NCBI GenBank assembly: GCA_037903355.1
Contig: JBAJFE010000061.1
Span: 124,001-188,000, forward strand
Length of the DNA stretch: 64,000 nt
Direction: 5' to 3'
Source: Trichuris trichiura
Taxonomy: Eukaryota > Nematoda > Enoplea > Trichinellida > Trichuridae
The notes below the pieces were generated by a model. The model made no database searches. It had not been told where the DNA came from and saw only the letters and a list, made by a program, of their open reading frames with translations. The translations under genes and the position numbers were made by a program. The number at the start of each line of letters is the position of its first letter. Position 1 is the first letter of the stretch. Of the stretch, positions 1 to 29,500 are shown piece after piece.

Positions 1-163
1 TATGGACACAAAAGGTTAAAATTTAGTTGGCCGGGATGATTGTACCTGCGTATCCAGACATACAGTAATCTAATTTTGAATTTTCAAATTATTTCAAGTA
101 CCTGAATTCTTTTTTTCATACGGTAAGCAAATTTAAACACCGGACCGGTATAAACAAGCGTAC

Positions 164-1772
<1,609 letters not shown>

Positions 1773-1799
1773 TGTTCGGCCAACACGCACCCAATTGTT

Positions 1800-12543
<10,744 letters not shown>

Positions 12544-14823
12544 TGACCAGCGCGCAGCTTCATGAGGCTGAGATACATTGGCTTAATCATCTCATTTCTA
12601 GTCCTTCTCACGCTTGTAACTGTTAGCTAATCAACGGTTTCGACAACCATTTTCTTTTTCATGTTCCTCACTCAGTCCGTCCAGTGCATTCACTCTTTTT
12701 TACTTTTCTTCTTTCGTATTTCAGCGTTTCCCTCAGCATCCATTGTACAGCGTTTACCCGTAAGGGTTGATGCTCCACCGACCGCCGCCGCTGCAGCGAG
12801 GCCGTCGTAGATTGTTGTTCGCTTGTTCTGAGCGACTACTAATAAAATGGTTTGTTAAAATTGGGCACAACACACCCAGTGCTGATGCTATGCCAACTGG
12901 AGTAGTCACATTTAAGCGCATGTTTTTTCCGTATACTACGACTAATGTTTTCTATCGTTGCCGCCACGAGCGAGCGAGGTGTTTTAATTGGCTTAGGCGA
13001 AACTTCTCCATTTGCCTACTTCACTACAAGTAGAGATTAATTGTCGTTTCAACCATTACGTCTCGTTTGAACAAGCCAGTGAGCTCTTTGCTTCCACAGA
13101 GTGCGTCCTTTTTGGCATATAGGTCGTTACTTTCATTATTTGCATGTTGAGCAGTTGTTCATTAGGCGCTTGCGCTGAAGGTGGTTGGTTGGATGGTGGA
13201 ATCCTCCCATTTTCAATGTGCGTTCGCAGGTGATCATGTGTCGGTGTTAAGTGGCGTTCCGAAGGGTGAGACGCCGTTGGCAAGAGGAAAATTGCTTGTG
13301 GGTTCATATAGGCGCTTTGCTGAAAACGAAGACACCGCTTCGACAGGCAAGTGCTGTAAACCTTTGCGCCTTTTTCTTCTATGTTCCTTCCTTCCTTCCT
13401 TTCAAAGTGCTTGAACAAGCTAAGTCGGCAAGCAGCTATGCTTTGCCACTCTTAATTATAATTACTTTTGGACGAACAGTGGCAAGTTTGAATTTCAAAG
13501 CTGCCCTTAATAATAATAGTCAGTGGGTTCCTGCAAGCCCGTCATCGCCGTGAACGCTTGAAACATTTAATGGCGGCAGTAAATCTCTACACAATTTTGG
13601 AGACTCCAATGGCTCTGATTCAGATTTTTAAAATTTAAAGTCAACTAATAGTAATTAAAGTTCCTCAGAGTTTATTGAAATCTGATTTGCATTTTATTAC
13701 CTCAACTTAGCCTTAATTTTCATTTCAAATTAGTAGTACGGCAAGTGAAACGTTTACCTTACCTTCAGGTGGCCACATTGTCGCCTTTTGAAAGTGTCCT
13801 TTTGGACCTGCTGTCTTTTATGTGAGTCTTAGGTTTAAATTGTATCTTTTTCTCTCTTTCTTAGTTGTGTCGCAGCCTTCGGCCGACCGTGTAACCTGGT
13901 GCTCCTCCCGACGATGCGCATGAGAAGTATCTCTGTCGAGCTTTCCATTGGCGCTGTTTGGACGAAATGCCGTCAGTTGGCATTGACGTTTTCACGCAGA
14001 AACATCTCACATCTGTTAAATAGGACTGCGTTGCGGTCACGATTGCCTTAACTACGCATGTTGGTCACTTGTTTTCCCGCAAATTATTGTCTCTTCCGGT
14101 TGTTGTCTTCCTGTTGCGTCTTTTGGCGCTAAAAAGTTGCGTACCAATCAATGTCGAAAGAATTGCCTATTTTCAGAAGGCATCACAATGGGCCCAACCG
14201 TTGCACGTGGAAAGAGAGCGCCTGGCGCTGGCGGCTGCCGCCGACGGGTTCATTTTTTACTTTCCTCGTAAGTTGTGCAAACCTTAGCGAAATGAAGTCT
14301 TTCTCTCTCTTTACCTCTACGTCTCTCTCTCTCCTCTCTTTGCCTATCGATCAGTCACATGACAATGCATTAGGTATAGCTCCAATCTTCGCCGGATGTT
14401 TATAGCAGACTGCGCTTGCTTTTCCATTCAGTTTTTTAAGCTGACAAATAATGGCGCAGACAGCGGTTGGCATAAGTCAGTGGAGGTATGCATATTTAGC
14501 TGGCTTAAAGTTCTCCCGGGACGGCGGGGCGCCGACGCATAACGCCTTCTCTTGAACGTTCAGCAAGTAGCATTGAATTCTCTTCCATCTGACGTCGCAG
14601 GAACGCTGTATGGTAGTTTCAAGTTCAAACGCCAAGAAGACTTGGCATTTGGCTCGAGAAGAAATGACGATTTCGTAGCTGCCGTCCTGAGGGCGGCGCG
14701 CGGTTCCTTGGAACGAAGGAGAATAGACGCAGAGAGAAAAGGGAGAGAGAGAGAAAGAAGGAAACAAAGAAAGAGAAAGACATCTTCTTGACGCGTGTTC
14801 AAACTTTCGACGGCTGTGGCTCC
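12544..14823. other. Intergenic region downstream of the RhoGAP gene
   Basis: Contains the RhoGAP 3' UTR, with a consensus AATAAA at 12841-12846, 298 nt past the stop. It then runs up to the start proposed for the next gene. CT-rich low-complexity patches occur near 14296-14340, and a GA-rich patch at 14720-14785 lies just before the next start codon. The open frames are unconvincing and no domain was recognised. Confidence 0.55.
12841..12846 (+). promoter_or_regulatory. Candidate polyadenylation signal AATAAA of the RhoGAP gene
   Basis: Consensus hexamer 298 nt downstream of the RhoGAP TGA; plausible end of that transcript. Confidence 0.4.
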
Positions 14824-17800
14824 ATGTCGTTTTTCTCCGCGCTGCGCTGGATGCTCGGCTTCGGCGCCCATCTCCTGTATCTTATTCTGCGTCTCCTATT
14901 CGGAGTGTTCAAGTATGTATGCATTGCTGAAAAGGCTGTCAGCACATCTCGGCTGCCTCGCGTCTGCTCCTCCCATTTTCGTACATTTGTCCTGTCAGTC
15001 AGCCGTCTTTACTGTTATTCGCTCCTTTCGCTTCTCTAATTCTTCTTCTTTATTTCGTTTAGGGGTGCCAAAGAAGTCGACAACGTTGGAACGTCGGTTG
15101 ATGAAGAAAAACTTTCAACGGGAAATGAACCCCGCTCTGCGAAAGTTTTAGAACGTTTAGCTCAGCCTGAAGGGACGTTTAGTAGTCGAATGAACATAGC
15201 ATCTGGCGAGTTGTTCTACCCGGGCGGGCTGATAGATAGAAGAATGCCTGCAGACGTTTCCAGGTCAACCCCACGCGGGCCCCCATCCCATCCTGTAGTA
15301 CAAGTGGGTAGAGAGACAGTGCACATTCAGCTTAGGGGTACTCGTCGCAGAATATTATCGTCCGACTCGTCGACCGAGGAAGACAAAGAGGAGAAAGAGA
15401 AGGACTGCCCAACAGGCGGATGTGCTCCCAAAGTTAAATCTTTGATTAGCAGCAGGGTTGTGGTTCCTTTAAGTAACGTCATTTCGGAGAGAACGCTGAC
15501 GACGGTCGAAAAGCGAGAGGAAAGAAAAGCGGACGTTCGCTTATCCATAGTGTCCAACAAAACCGAGCTGCAAAGTGACCAAGAAGCTTTGGCACCCTTG
15601 CCTGAAGCTGTCAGATACGACAGGGCGCCCATAGCCGAGCCATTGGCGGCGTCCAGCGGTAAGTTAATAATGACCACGCCGATGCGAGGGGCGTTGTCCG
15701 ACATTCCGGGACGTTTCCATCAGCAGAAAACAATCATCTGGAAATAGCGCATTTATTGGTCGGCTTTGCGACCACAACTGCCAACCGCATGTTATCAGCG
15801 GAGAGGTTGCATATCGCTTAGCGTTCTGCAGCGTTCGCGTTAGTACGCCTGCCACGGACGGCATACATTATTGGGCAATTGTCTACATAGCTATTATTTT
15901 TGCTGGTGGAAACGTAACGTTGACATTCTACTCGACTCCGCTCCTCGCCCTTAAGGGAATTCAATTGGCTAAGCTGAGCAGTTTCGTCTCCCCTTTCAGG
16001 CCGACCATTGAAGTCCCATCGCGACCAGGTGCTCGAGCAGGTGCGTAAGTGTCGTTCCATTGTGCAAGCGCTGACGACCACCTCGGCTGGCGGTCTGTCG
16101 AAGGCGCAACGCATGTTCTCATCGAGAAAGCTTCGGGCAGCCAGCGCCCCCTGGGCTAACAGGGCTTCCGGAGGCGATGAAGTACGGTCAGTTGGACCGG
16201 TGTGCGTCGAAACATTCCCTATGGCATGCTCATCGACGCTTATAGGTGTTGCATGCACCGATTTGACGCTTCTTCCTAACCGACTTGCAACCGATAACAT
16301 AATCTGCTTTTCAAACGTGGGGACTGTCTAGTGCATGTTATCTTCATTAAGGGCCCAGTTTAAGTATAGGCTCCTCCTTATGGATGTGGATGCGTTTCCG
16401 ATTGCACGGAACGTTCTCCTCCTGGCACTATACGAATGGAAAGATTGACGATTGCGCCTGCTAGATCGTCAGTCACGTCACGTCGGCCCCATAATGAATG
16501 GATTGCCGCCTTGATGCATATCTGCTAAAGATTTGAATAAGTGCTCTTCCTAACACGTCGCAGAATATGTATTCTTCAGCTTCGCTGTTTGTTCGTCAAG
16601 CAGCATTGTAGCGTTGAGTTTTTACAAAAAAAGAGTGCGTGAAGTGGATGTTCATAAGCAGGAGCAGGAGGATCGCCTTAGCGGACAGCTGCGCACCAGC
16701 GGGAAATCGTACACTCTTCGCCTTTTTTTTCTGTTATCAACTTTTCAGTCTGATTCATGCGTGATCAACTTCTGCCGCCTTTATACGCACGCACAAGATG
16801 ATTCTAAGGTAGCTATCGTACCTTTTCTGGGAGCGACCTTGGATTGATAAGTCACGATATCTTAGCCAACAGATGATGAGGGAGGACATGCTGTAGGTGC
16901 TGTAAAATGGGTCACTGTAATAGTTGGCTCTTTTTTAGACTTAGCGCACATAGCCTTCGATATGCAAGGGTCAATGGGAAATAAGAACATTAGCCAGAAA
17001 ATTTGGTACGTCGTTTAAGCGCATCGGATTGGCGCCAAATTTCGTCGAACCTTTCCGCCTCTGGTGTTTTCATTCTGCAAAGGGGAGCAGATGCGCTCCG
17101 TACACTTACGAAAGGCATTCAGTTGCTATTCCAGCTGACTGAAGGCCATCAACACATTGTTGCTGTCGTGTGATCTTATTGAGGCGCCTATTTCCAAAAA
17201 CAGGCCCCTCTCACCCTTGTAAAACCACCTGAATATATACGTACGTATGTGCGTGACTTTATCCAAGTTGTTACGCGTATTCTCTTTTAACAATTATTAC
17301 TTTTCTTGTTGTGAGATCTTACCTGTTAATTGCTTCATTTTGTCTTCCGTTTCGAGTGCTGGTCAAGTGATAACCAGTTTTTGCACACAGCGAACGGCTT
17401 AGTGAGCTTTTCAAGAGTTGTGACGTCTTCCGCGAAAGTTTGAAAAATATTTTTCTTCGGATGACCACTCTTCGTTGCTTCATATCTTTCTTGTTGACTT
17501 TCCAAGTTGTCAGATGCATCTTTGCCTCGCGGATGCTTGCTCATTTCGGATTGGTCTTCTTAGATAGAGGGCGCTGCTTGAGTATTTGCGTTTCCACTTT
17601 GACCCGATCCACATCGAGTAGTCCAAAGAGGTGAGGTCCGGTTCAGTCAAGCATCTGTCCGCATTGGCGTTTCGCTACTGTGCGCTGATGGACAAACACT
17701 GCATACCTAAACAAATAAGACTTTTCTTACTGGCGCCGCTTTGTCGCTTACCTGCAGCACTTGTTTGATTCCAATTTTTCCTTGCGTCTTTAATCGACCA

Positions 17801-19221
17801 GTTTACTTGTTCCTTTCCTTTGTTAAGCTACCGTATGCCAGGTTGTAATTTCAATATTTTTTATGCTTACGTGTCTTTAAGGCATAACTTTTTCGCATAG
17901 ACGGAACACGTTAAAAAGTTGTCTAATGCTAACTCTTTGTGTACAATTGTGCTTCGTTGTCGCGGTCAACATGTAAGTACATTACCTTCGTTTTCCGGCG
18001 TACATTTCATTGGCGGGACGTTCGAAGGTGCTATTTTCTTTCATTCCATTGAGCTGCTGATGGAAGTTTTGAAAAAAGCAATAATAGTCTTGTCTTTGCC
18101 TTCGTAGACATTTCGCAGATTAGTTATGTCGTGTTTGAACTTGACCGGATAGGTTGGCGAAAACAAGCGATACGAAACATAATTAGCGGCCAAACGCCTT
18201 CGCTAGACAGCACATGTGCACGTTTCTCCATTCGAACGTTGTTTACGTTTTTGTGCAAGTTGTTCGTGCCTCCACTGACTTGCCAGCTGTTCGCTGCAGA
18301 ATAGTTCGGACGGACGGAATATACCCGGTGCGTACAAGAAAAAAGAGAACGACGACAAACCTCAGCCGACCGCCGTACTACCGCGTCCGCAAAATCTTCT
18401 TGCCGGTTTTCAACGAGTTGGTCGGTCAGCCACAAACGAGGACGACGAAATGTCTATGGCAATGGCCAGGCAAGCAGAAGTGATCATGTCGCCCTTTGCG
18501 GTTTTTAAAAATCTCCCTTTTTTGCAGCCCCGAAAATTGCCAAAAGTTGTCGCGCTGTCTGACCTCCGAAACGCAAACTAACGAAAGGGGTGTTGCCATG
18601 TTCATGCGACAAAGGCAGCGGGCTGACAAGTATACGATTGACGAAGAGACACCTCGACGGACGCCTTTGCCAAGGAGCTTTGCCCCAACGCCTACTCGTC
18701 CAACGGCGTTTCAACCAATGAAAATTAGACCGGACGAACTGCTTGGTCGGTACAATGCGTACTGGCGACTTTAGGAATAGTTAAGCTTTCTTCCTTTTCA
18801 GAATCGGTGCGCGCTGCTGCTAACCGACGGGAACAGACGATGAACAAGCCTGTACCACACGGCAGACGCTCAACCAGCGTGGAACCGGATAGGCATCGTT
18901 GGACAGGCATAATTTCCCCATTCGATTATGCCATCGGTGCCCAAACGCCCAGTTCGTACGAGCTGTCAATCAACAAAACCAAAGGCGTTCATTTCATGAA
19001 TGGTACGTCGTCTACTTGGCAGCTGAATTGGCAAGTTGTTTTTTTTCATAGGTCCCGTCAACAATGCTACCGAACCGTTGTACATCCAGTGCTACGATCG
19101 TCCTTCGGTCGACTACAGTCGGCCGTCCGCATCGTCTCAGACGATGGGTCCCAACTTTAATTCGCTGCCAAGGGGATGGAAAGGCTACAAAGCCAATATG
19201 AAGGCACCATCGCTGCGTTGA
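14824..19221 (+). CDS. Synaptopodin-like cytoskeletal protein with a hydrophobic N-terminal segment (partly resolved model)
   Basis: Exons joined with closing phases: 14824-14912, 15063-15658, 16000-16181; then an unresolved stretch with a likely exon beginning 18300; then 18528-18745, 18802-19002 and 19052-19221 (TGA). Exon 1 encodes about 29 residues starting MSFFSALRWMLGFG, strongly hydrophobic and possibly a signal anchor. Exon 2 is acidic/basic and Ser-rich. The third begins RPLKSHRDQVLEQVRKC. The exon at 18528 carries GVAMFMRQRQRADKYTID, which resembles the 'GxxLFxKRxxRxDKY' motif of synaptopodin, SYNPO2 and SYNPO2L. The last exon ends with NFNSLPRGWKGY, also reminiscent of that family. 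Those relatives bind actin and alpha-actinin at Z-discs and in spines. The join between about 18480 and 18528 is not settled, and a candidate exon near 16610-16700 could not be phased. It could be two alternative-promoter forms, or even two genes; the family call is moderate. Confidence 0.5.
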
Positions 19222-19671
19222 CATCGTTCACGCTGCTCACACCACGGGATTGTCGCATTGCGTACTTTTTTCCTGGTCGCTCCCTTCGGCGGCGAAGTCT
19301 CAATTTGATTTGTTGTTATTAACGCAGCGTGTGTGCTCTCGTTGCTTTGCGTCCTTTAAGTGCATTCTTTGTTTTATCGTACAAAACTTTTTTTTTATAA
19401 AAAACAAATGGAGCGTGAGAAACGTGTCGTGCCGGAATGGGGCGGCGACAGCGAATTAAGAGCAGCTCACCTCTTGTCCGTTTTGCAGCTCCGAGAAAAC
19501 AGCGCAAAAACAAGCACTCGTATGCTCTGAGCTCAAAGTGCAGACAATGGTTAAACATACCGCCCGCCCAAACGAAGAAGGACAAAGCAGCAGCTCTCGT
19601 AGAGAAAGACGAACGGAGATTCCCTTCTCAGCGACTGCAGTTTGACCGGAAGGCAGCTATTGTAGTCTTCC
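19222..19671. other. Short convergent intergenic region
   Basis: Separates the end of the synaptopodin-like gene (+) from the end of the CaMKI gene (-). It should hold both 3' UTRs. No gene was recognised. Confidence 0.6.
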
Positions 19672-23586
<3,915 letters not shown>

Positions 23587-26500
23587 TCCGGTTGACCGAT
23601 TTTGCCAGCCAAGTATTCCAATTGAATGCGATCAAGCGTTTCGACAGCCGTCGTCGACTGGCAATATCATGGCTGCAAAAATGTCAAGCAATCTTTGTGG
23701 TCGTCAAACGGGACAAAAAGCGTGAAATAACGTCGATCGATGGGTTCAATTACATAACAAATTTCGAAAGGCTCCTTAGGGATCGACCCTTTAGCCTGAG
23801 AGGGGTAATGAGACAGGGCCACACCAAGTCACCATTGAAAACGGGTACTTCTTCCTTAGCTTTTCCCAATTTCAAACGTGCGAATATTCACAAGGCACGT
23901 CAGCCGACCCCGCGCGTCACTAAGGTATTCAGAGAAATGCCGATCGAGTTGGCAAAGTAACTTGGCGGAAGCTTCGCGACGGCCCATTGTTGCTGTGCTT
24001 AGCCATGCACAAGAGTCTCTGCATTGTCAAAGGCTTCTCCGAGAAGCCAGCTGGCCGTTGCTTGTTTTGACATGAGCAGACTCAAAGTGCGAAAAAGCTC
24101 CCACAAGAATTATCAGCGGCGAAATAAAATTGGAAATTGCATCGCATTTTCGGGCTGAACAAAAACAACTCAACCTACCGTTCGGGAATCATTCAACCTT
24201 TAATGTCAAACTGAATTGCACGCGCAGGACTACCAGTTGACAAAACGATTGCTCGCCTACCTTTACTGTACGTAAAAAAATTTAAAATATGCCGACACTC
24301 AACAAAACTAAGTCCATCCGATGGCGCCTTTTGGAAAGCTGTATCGGTTTTCGAGCAGCAGCAAAAGAGTAAGAACAGCACCCCAATGTGGTGGTCCTAT
24401 ATGCAACCGAGTTAAATGTCGATAACTATCGTAGCAGCGCCCCATAGAGACAAAACTGATTGGTTCAGGTTGCGTCAACTCTTAACTACAACTGCTGCCC
24501 TTATGGCAACCCCATTTCGATGCACAAACCATCTGTCAGTCGCGAACGTACAAGCTACCCAAGCGTTTTCGTTCGGTAAAACTTCGAACTTGCTAAACCC
24601 CACTCAAGCAACATGTTTAACATCCCATAATATTTTTTTACTGCCTATTGTTGTAGCACGACGGTTTTGGACTTCTCATTGTTTGTCGCCAAGAAACAAA
24701 CCTCTCGCAAGTTATCTATGTCGTAACATTTGTCAACAAAACCGCTCAACGTCAGCTTTCAAACCGCCAAGCTCTTATGACAACAAGTGGTTGCAATTAA
24801 CTTCTAGCGGGACTTATTTTGACCGAGATGATTCCTTCGTGTAACAACTTTTTTCCACTTAAACAAACATGTTTCATTTTAAAACGACGAAGCCTTCAGA
24901 ACTTAGGTGATCTGTCATCAGCGTACCTATGCAAGCCAGCGTAAAGCATTCAGCTCAACTAATAAATCAACGAACTTGTCGTTAAGTTTTAACCATAAAA
25001 TAGTGTTAAAAGTCATTATTAAATGTTGTTTTATTGTTAAAAATATATGAAAATAACTACTTTCAAAAATGTATTCGTGTTTTGCCACGACGACGGGGAA
25101 GGTTTCTCCGAAAGCTCTGCATCTTTTCCTAGAAACGCAACTTGACGGTCTTAACCTGGAAGTTGTATTTTCAAGTCTAATGATTGACAAAACCAAGACT
25201 CATTCTCTTAACCCCGAATTTGATGTCCACTCAATTCAACGAAAAAAGAAGGCTGAAAGACGGAACGAAGGACCTCATTCTGAAGGTACAGAAAAATTGA
25301 AATATTCAAAAATGCGTACTGCTCATATGCTTCGGCAACGGTGTACCTTTCGCAGCTAAAAAACTTAGCCAAATATGTACCTTAACTGCTTGTTGAAATA
25401 GTGACAAGTGGAATGTTCAGTCTGCCATTTCAACTTGAAATAGACAATGCAAAAAAACCGCCTATCATCAGCTTGTCTCCTCCCGCTGAAGGAGGATTTG
25501 ACGATCAGTTAGCCGAAAGGCATCAATGCCTTTTGCAGACAAACATGCTATATTCTCTTGCTCGAATGTGACGAACTATCGCTAAATTAATTCAGCCTAC
25601 TCAGCTTAAGGCTACTTATTCGTCGTCATCTTCTGGCACGTCGATGAGACATTAGCATCAACAGTGGAAAGTGAAACTCTGGAAGGCTTTGTCACTTGGA
25701 TGTTAAGGCGTCAACACCAGTGATGCAAAAAGTTGTTGACACTCAACTCCGCAATGCTCGATGAACCGTTGTTGACAACTAAGTCAATTAAATCAACTCA
25801 ATAGTAGCCTACGAAATGTATACATCACAACTGTCAGCATGTAAGTGAATAAACGGCTTACGTTCCGATAAGCTAATCATTGTCGATCCTAAGAAATGAT
25901 CAGCCAACAAAGTAAATATGGAAATTTCCTCGTGGCTACAATAAGTGCGCTCTCCGACTCGTTTCAAAAATCGAAGGCTCAGAAAAAGAAAGTGTTCCGC
26001 TTCCGTTACGGCAGCGCGTCACGATGTCATTTATTAATTATTAAGCAAGCATTATTAACCGCGAGCTATTCACGCGCATGAAAGTCTTTTGTGCACCCTT
26101 TTTCACAAAGCCGCTTCGTTGCCCGACTGAAAAGCGAAATGGCTTCCAGTCAGCCAATGTCAAATGTGCAGTGAAGCTGGGCGGGGGCAACCAAGCAACG
26201 CTTACGCTGGCTATCCGATCTAAAATTGCATGATGCATGATGTCATGAGTGAAGACAGCTAAGCTTCAATCATTCCCCTACGGAAGAATGGGCCGGTTGG
26301 AGCACTGTTTCAAAGTAATTCTTTAAGAAATACATTCCCGATATGGGCGCTTTAATTCTACCTTTTAATTTTTAACCGACTACAAAGGAGATCCATTTTT
26401 TATTAGAGGCTACCGTGGGGTGGAGGAAAACGCTCAGAGTAGGTACAGTTTTTCTTATTGATCTGCGACTTGCAGACCGTGCTGTGTTAATACTGAAATT

Positions 26501-29500
26501 GTTAATGGAACTTTAATGAACCCCCACAAAAAGTTTATCATACGGCGGGAGAGAATCAAATTATGGCACATTATGTCAAGCTGTTCAAGAACGCAACTGT
26601 ACTTAAAACGTTTTGAACACTAAAACAATATGAGCAATGAATTGGCTTGGCTTTATGGTACAAACTTAACGATCCTTCTTTGACTGATGACTTGAGTTCC
26701 TTTCTTAATTTCTTTCTCGTCATTTTAACTCGTACTACGGCAGGCAACTGTACCATTGAATTTATACAAACAGCTTTTCTGTTAGTTAGAAATTGTTAAC
26801 AACGTTCTTTATTACAGAGCTTAGGTCGTTAGGCACTTTAAGAGCTTACACAAGAAGGGCGTGCCACTAATATACTTTACAATGTAAAAAAGGTTTGTTA
26901 CTCGTTTAGCCGAAATGCAAAACATTGGGAAATAAACATAGATAAACACGTGGCATTACAAGCTGCATTAACATTCACGCTGTCAACACACACACTAGAC
27001 GAAGCTTAACAATCGCCAAAAACGTTTACCCGCCAAAGTCCGCTAGCTATTAAAAACTCCGTTAGGCAAAGGATAAACGTGCTCTAATCGTACAAAAGCA
27101 ATCAATAGCAGATGGAAGAGCAAAACAACCTCTCAAGATGCCAATGAATACTAACAAAGCTAACCAAAGTAAAGAAAGCGTAACTAGAAAGGAAAAACTT
27201 TAGTATAAAAAAACTGAAGTACCTTTCAGGGGTGGAAAATTATTTGCCTAAGACGAAGATGGAATATATTGTATTTATCGGTACGTTTCCAGAAAGCTTC
27301 AGCCTCATCTAAGCGGGTGAACATATGTTGTCACCGTCATATAGGCTTAATGCTCAATGTGCCAGTGCGTATTGGAATGTTGAGTCAATCTATCGTGTAG
27401 GAATATATGCGGCGTTGCAACGGAAACAAATGCGAATAATAATCACACCGTAAGTACCGTTTTCAGGAACGGAGCAACATCTCGCCGACACTATCGTCAT
27501 TGCAACCAACTGACACCGAATACTCGCATAGCAACGAATTAAGCAATTGTTCCATAGTTTCAGTTCGTAACTTATATTAGTTCCTTGAACATACTATCAC
27601 AGTGAATCAGAGGAGAAGAGAATTGAAAAACTAATGAGCGAACACAACTTCAAGCTGACTGCTCCTGTATTTTAAGGTTCGCTATTTCGTCTGATACTAA
27701 GCCAATGAAAGGAGTTTATAACGTGTTGGAAAAGTACGCGTTTCGAACAGACAAGAAAATAAGTTGCAACCCTCCTTTGACATTCGGAATGTCTATTAAT
27801 AATTGCAAGAACAGATGTCAGTAAAAATGGTTAATTACGATGTGTTTATTCTAAGAAACGACAGCGTTCGACGATTTTTAATTAACATTCCATTTTTAAA
27901 CGCTAAAGTGGAACGTATTGTCAAAGTGTTGTCAAGATGCACTATTGCCATTACTTAATTTCAACTACGCGTTGCTGTCAGCGTGTTTCACGCGCATTAT
28001 GGGAAAGCAAATTGCCGATTCGGTTCATTAACAATAAGCTTTGCCAATCACCCAAATTCAAAGTTCAAACTTACGTCTACTTCTTGTAAGAATTGAAATG
28101 CACTGATTTATGAAAAATATTTAAAGCTAAACATGATTTATGAAAACATTATTGCCTATTGACTTTCCTTTCACGTGTAGACAGTGCTCGCTTGAGCAGG
28201 CAGGCTAATGCCCATTTTAAGTACTCGAACTACTCACCAAAACTGGTCTCTATACAATGTTTGACAGTAAGGTGCCCCGAGCTAACAATGTATGGATAAG
28301 AACTATAATCGAACAGCCATCACCTAAGTAACTAATAAAAAAGCTCGTCACTTAAGGGAATCATGCTAACTGGAAAACTTGTTTTTCGTCAAGCTTTGCT
28401 CTCTAGAGAACCGCAGGAACCAATTAAGCAATAGTACTTTTTAGCAACATTTTTCCTGCGCTGTCACTTCGTCCACGTATTTGTTTGGGATGCTCTTCTA
28501 AATGTAAAATCGATGTAGCAACCAGCCAGACTGACGCTTGCTTTCCGAATGGGACTTTTCAAGTTTAAAAGAGCAACGACTATTCGCCGTATCGCAAAAA
28601 ACTACTGCCAACGTCTCTTTTAATATGGAACGCTTAGCGAGCGTTAAAATTTAAATTTTTTACAGTACCTATATTAATACTAAGGTTCCATCCGTAAGGT
28701 TGGGCAGGATGCTGCCAGATTCAGAAGATAAAGCAACCTTAGCAAACGTATCAGCATATTTTGCATGCTTACGCAAGTGGTTGATTTATTAATGAATAAA
28801 GCTGGAACTACGCTTGATTGATTTCACTTCCTTTAAGACAGTTATTCACAAAGGAGCAACAATACTACTCACTGCCTGTCAAACTGAAAACCGCTAATGA
28901 TGAGCGCTATCTGACCACGAAGTTCGCGCCAAAGCCTTGTGAGGAGGAATACCTCTACCGTCCCATCTTTTCCCGCCAATTTTTCTGGCGGTCAGGTGTA
29001 GCGTCACCCAATCGGCTCAGCGCATATAGACCAATCACCCAGGCTCAGATGAGGCTAAGGACACTCTCATCCGAGCAGCACTGTTTCAGGATGATACACG
29101 CACTGATAATGATGTGCGAAAGCGTCTGGTTATAAATTACTTCCAACTTTCCAGGCATTTAGTTAAAAACGTTTCCCAACAAAGGGACGCCTTACTGCGT
29201 CTTCATTGCTCAAAAACTTGCTGAACGCATTGCTTAAAAATGGGCGTTTGGTATGGTGATCAGATGCACTGGTAAAGTAGACAAAATTTCTTGTGCGGAA
29301 TGTAATGTAAAGTTACTAATGAAAACTTGGCAAACTGCCAAATCTGATTGGCACCTTAAAAGGGAAGCTTCAGCATAGACTAATAACGGGACAGTACAGT
29401 TTACTCAGCAAACAGGTCAGATGCCCTCGCTCTATAGTTGCATAAAAATGGAACTGAGCATCCTAAAGGAAGCGTGTGGAAATGGAAAAGAAAACACGAT

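Noticed and set aside
14296..14340. CT-rich tract, considered as a CRISPR-like or satellite array
   Set aside because: Simple low-complexity sequence without spacers or a unit structure; CRISPR arrays are not expected in a nuclear eukaryotic genome.
24416..24844. 142-codon plus-strand frame, Thr/Ser-rich
   Set aside because: No signal peptide, repeat or domain and no supporting splice context; composition close to that expected by chance here.
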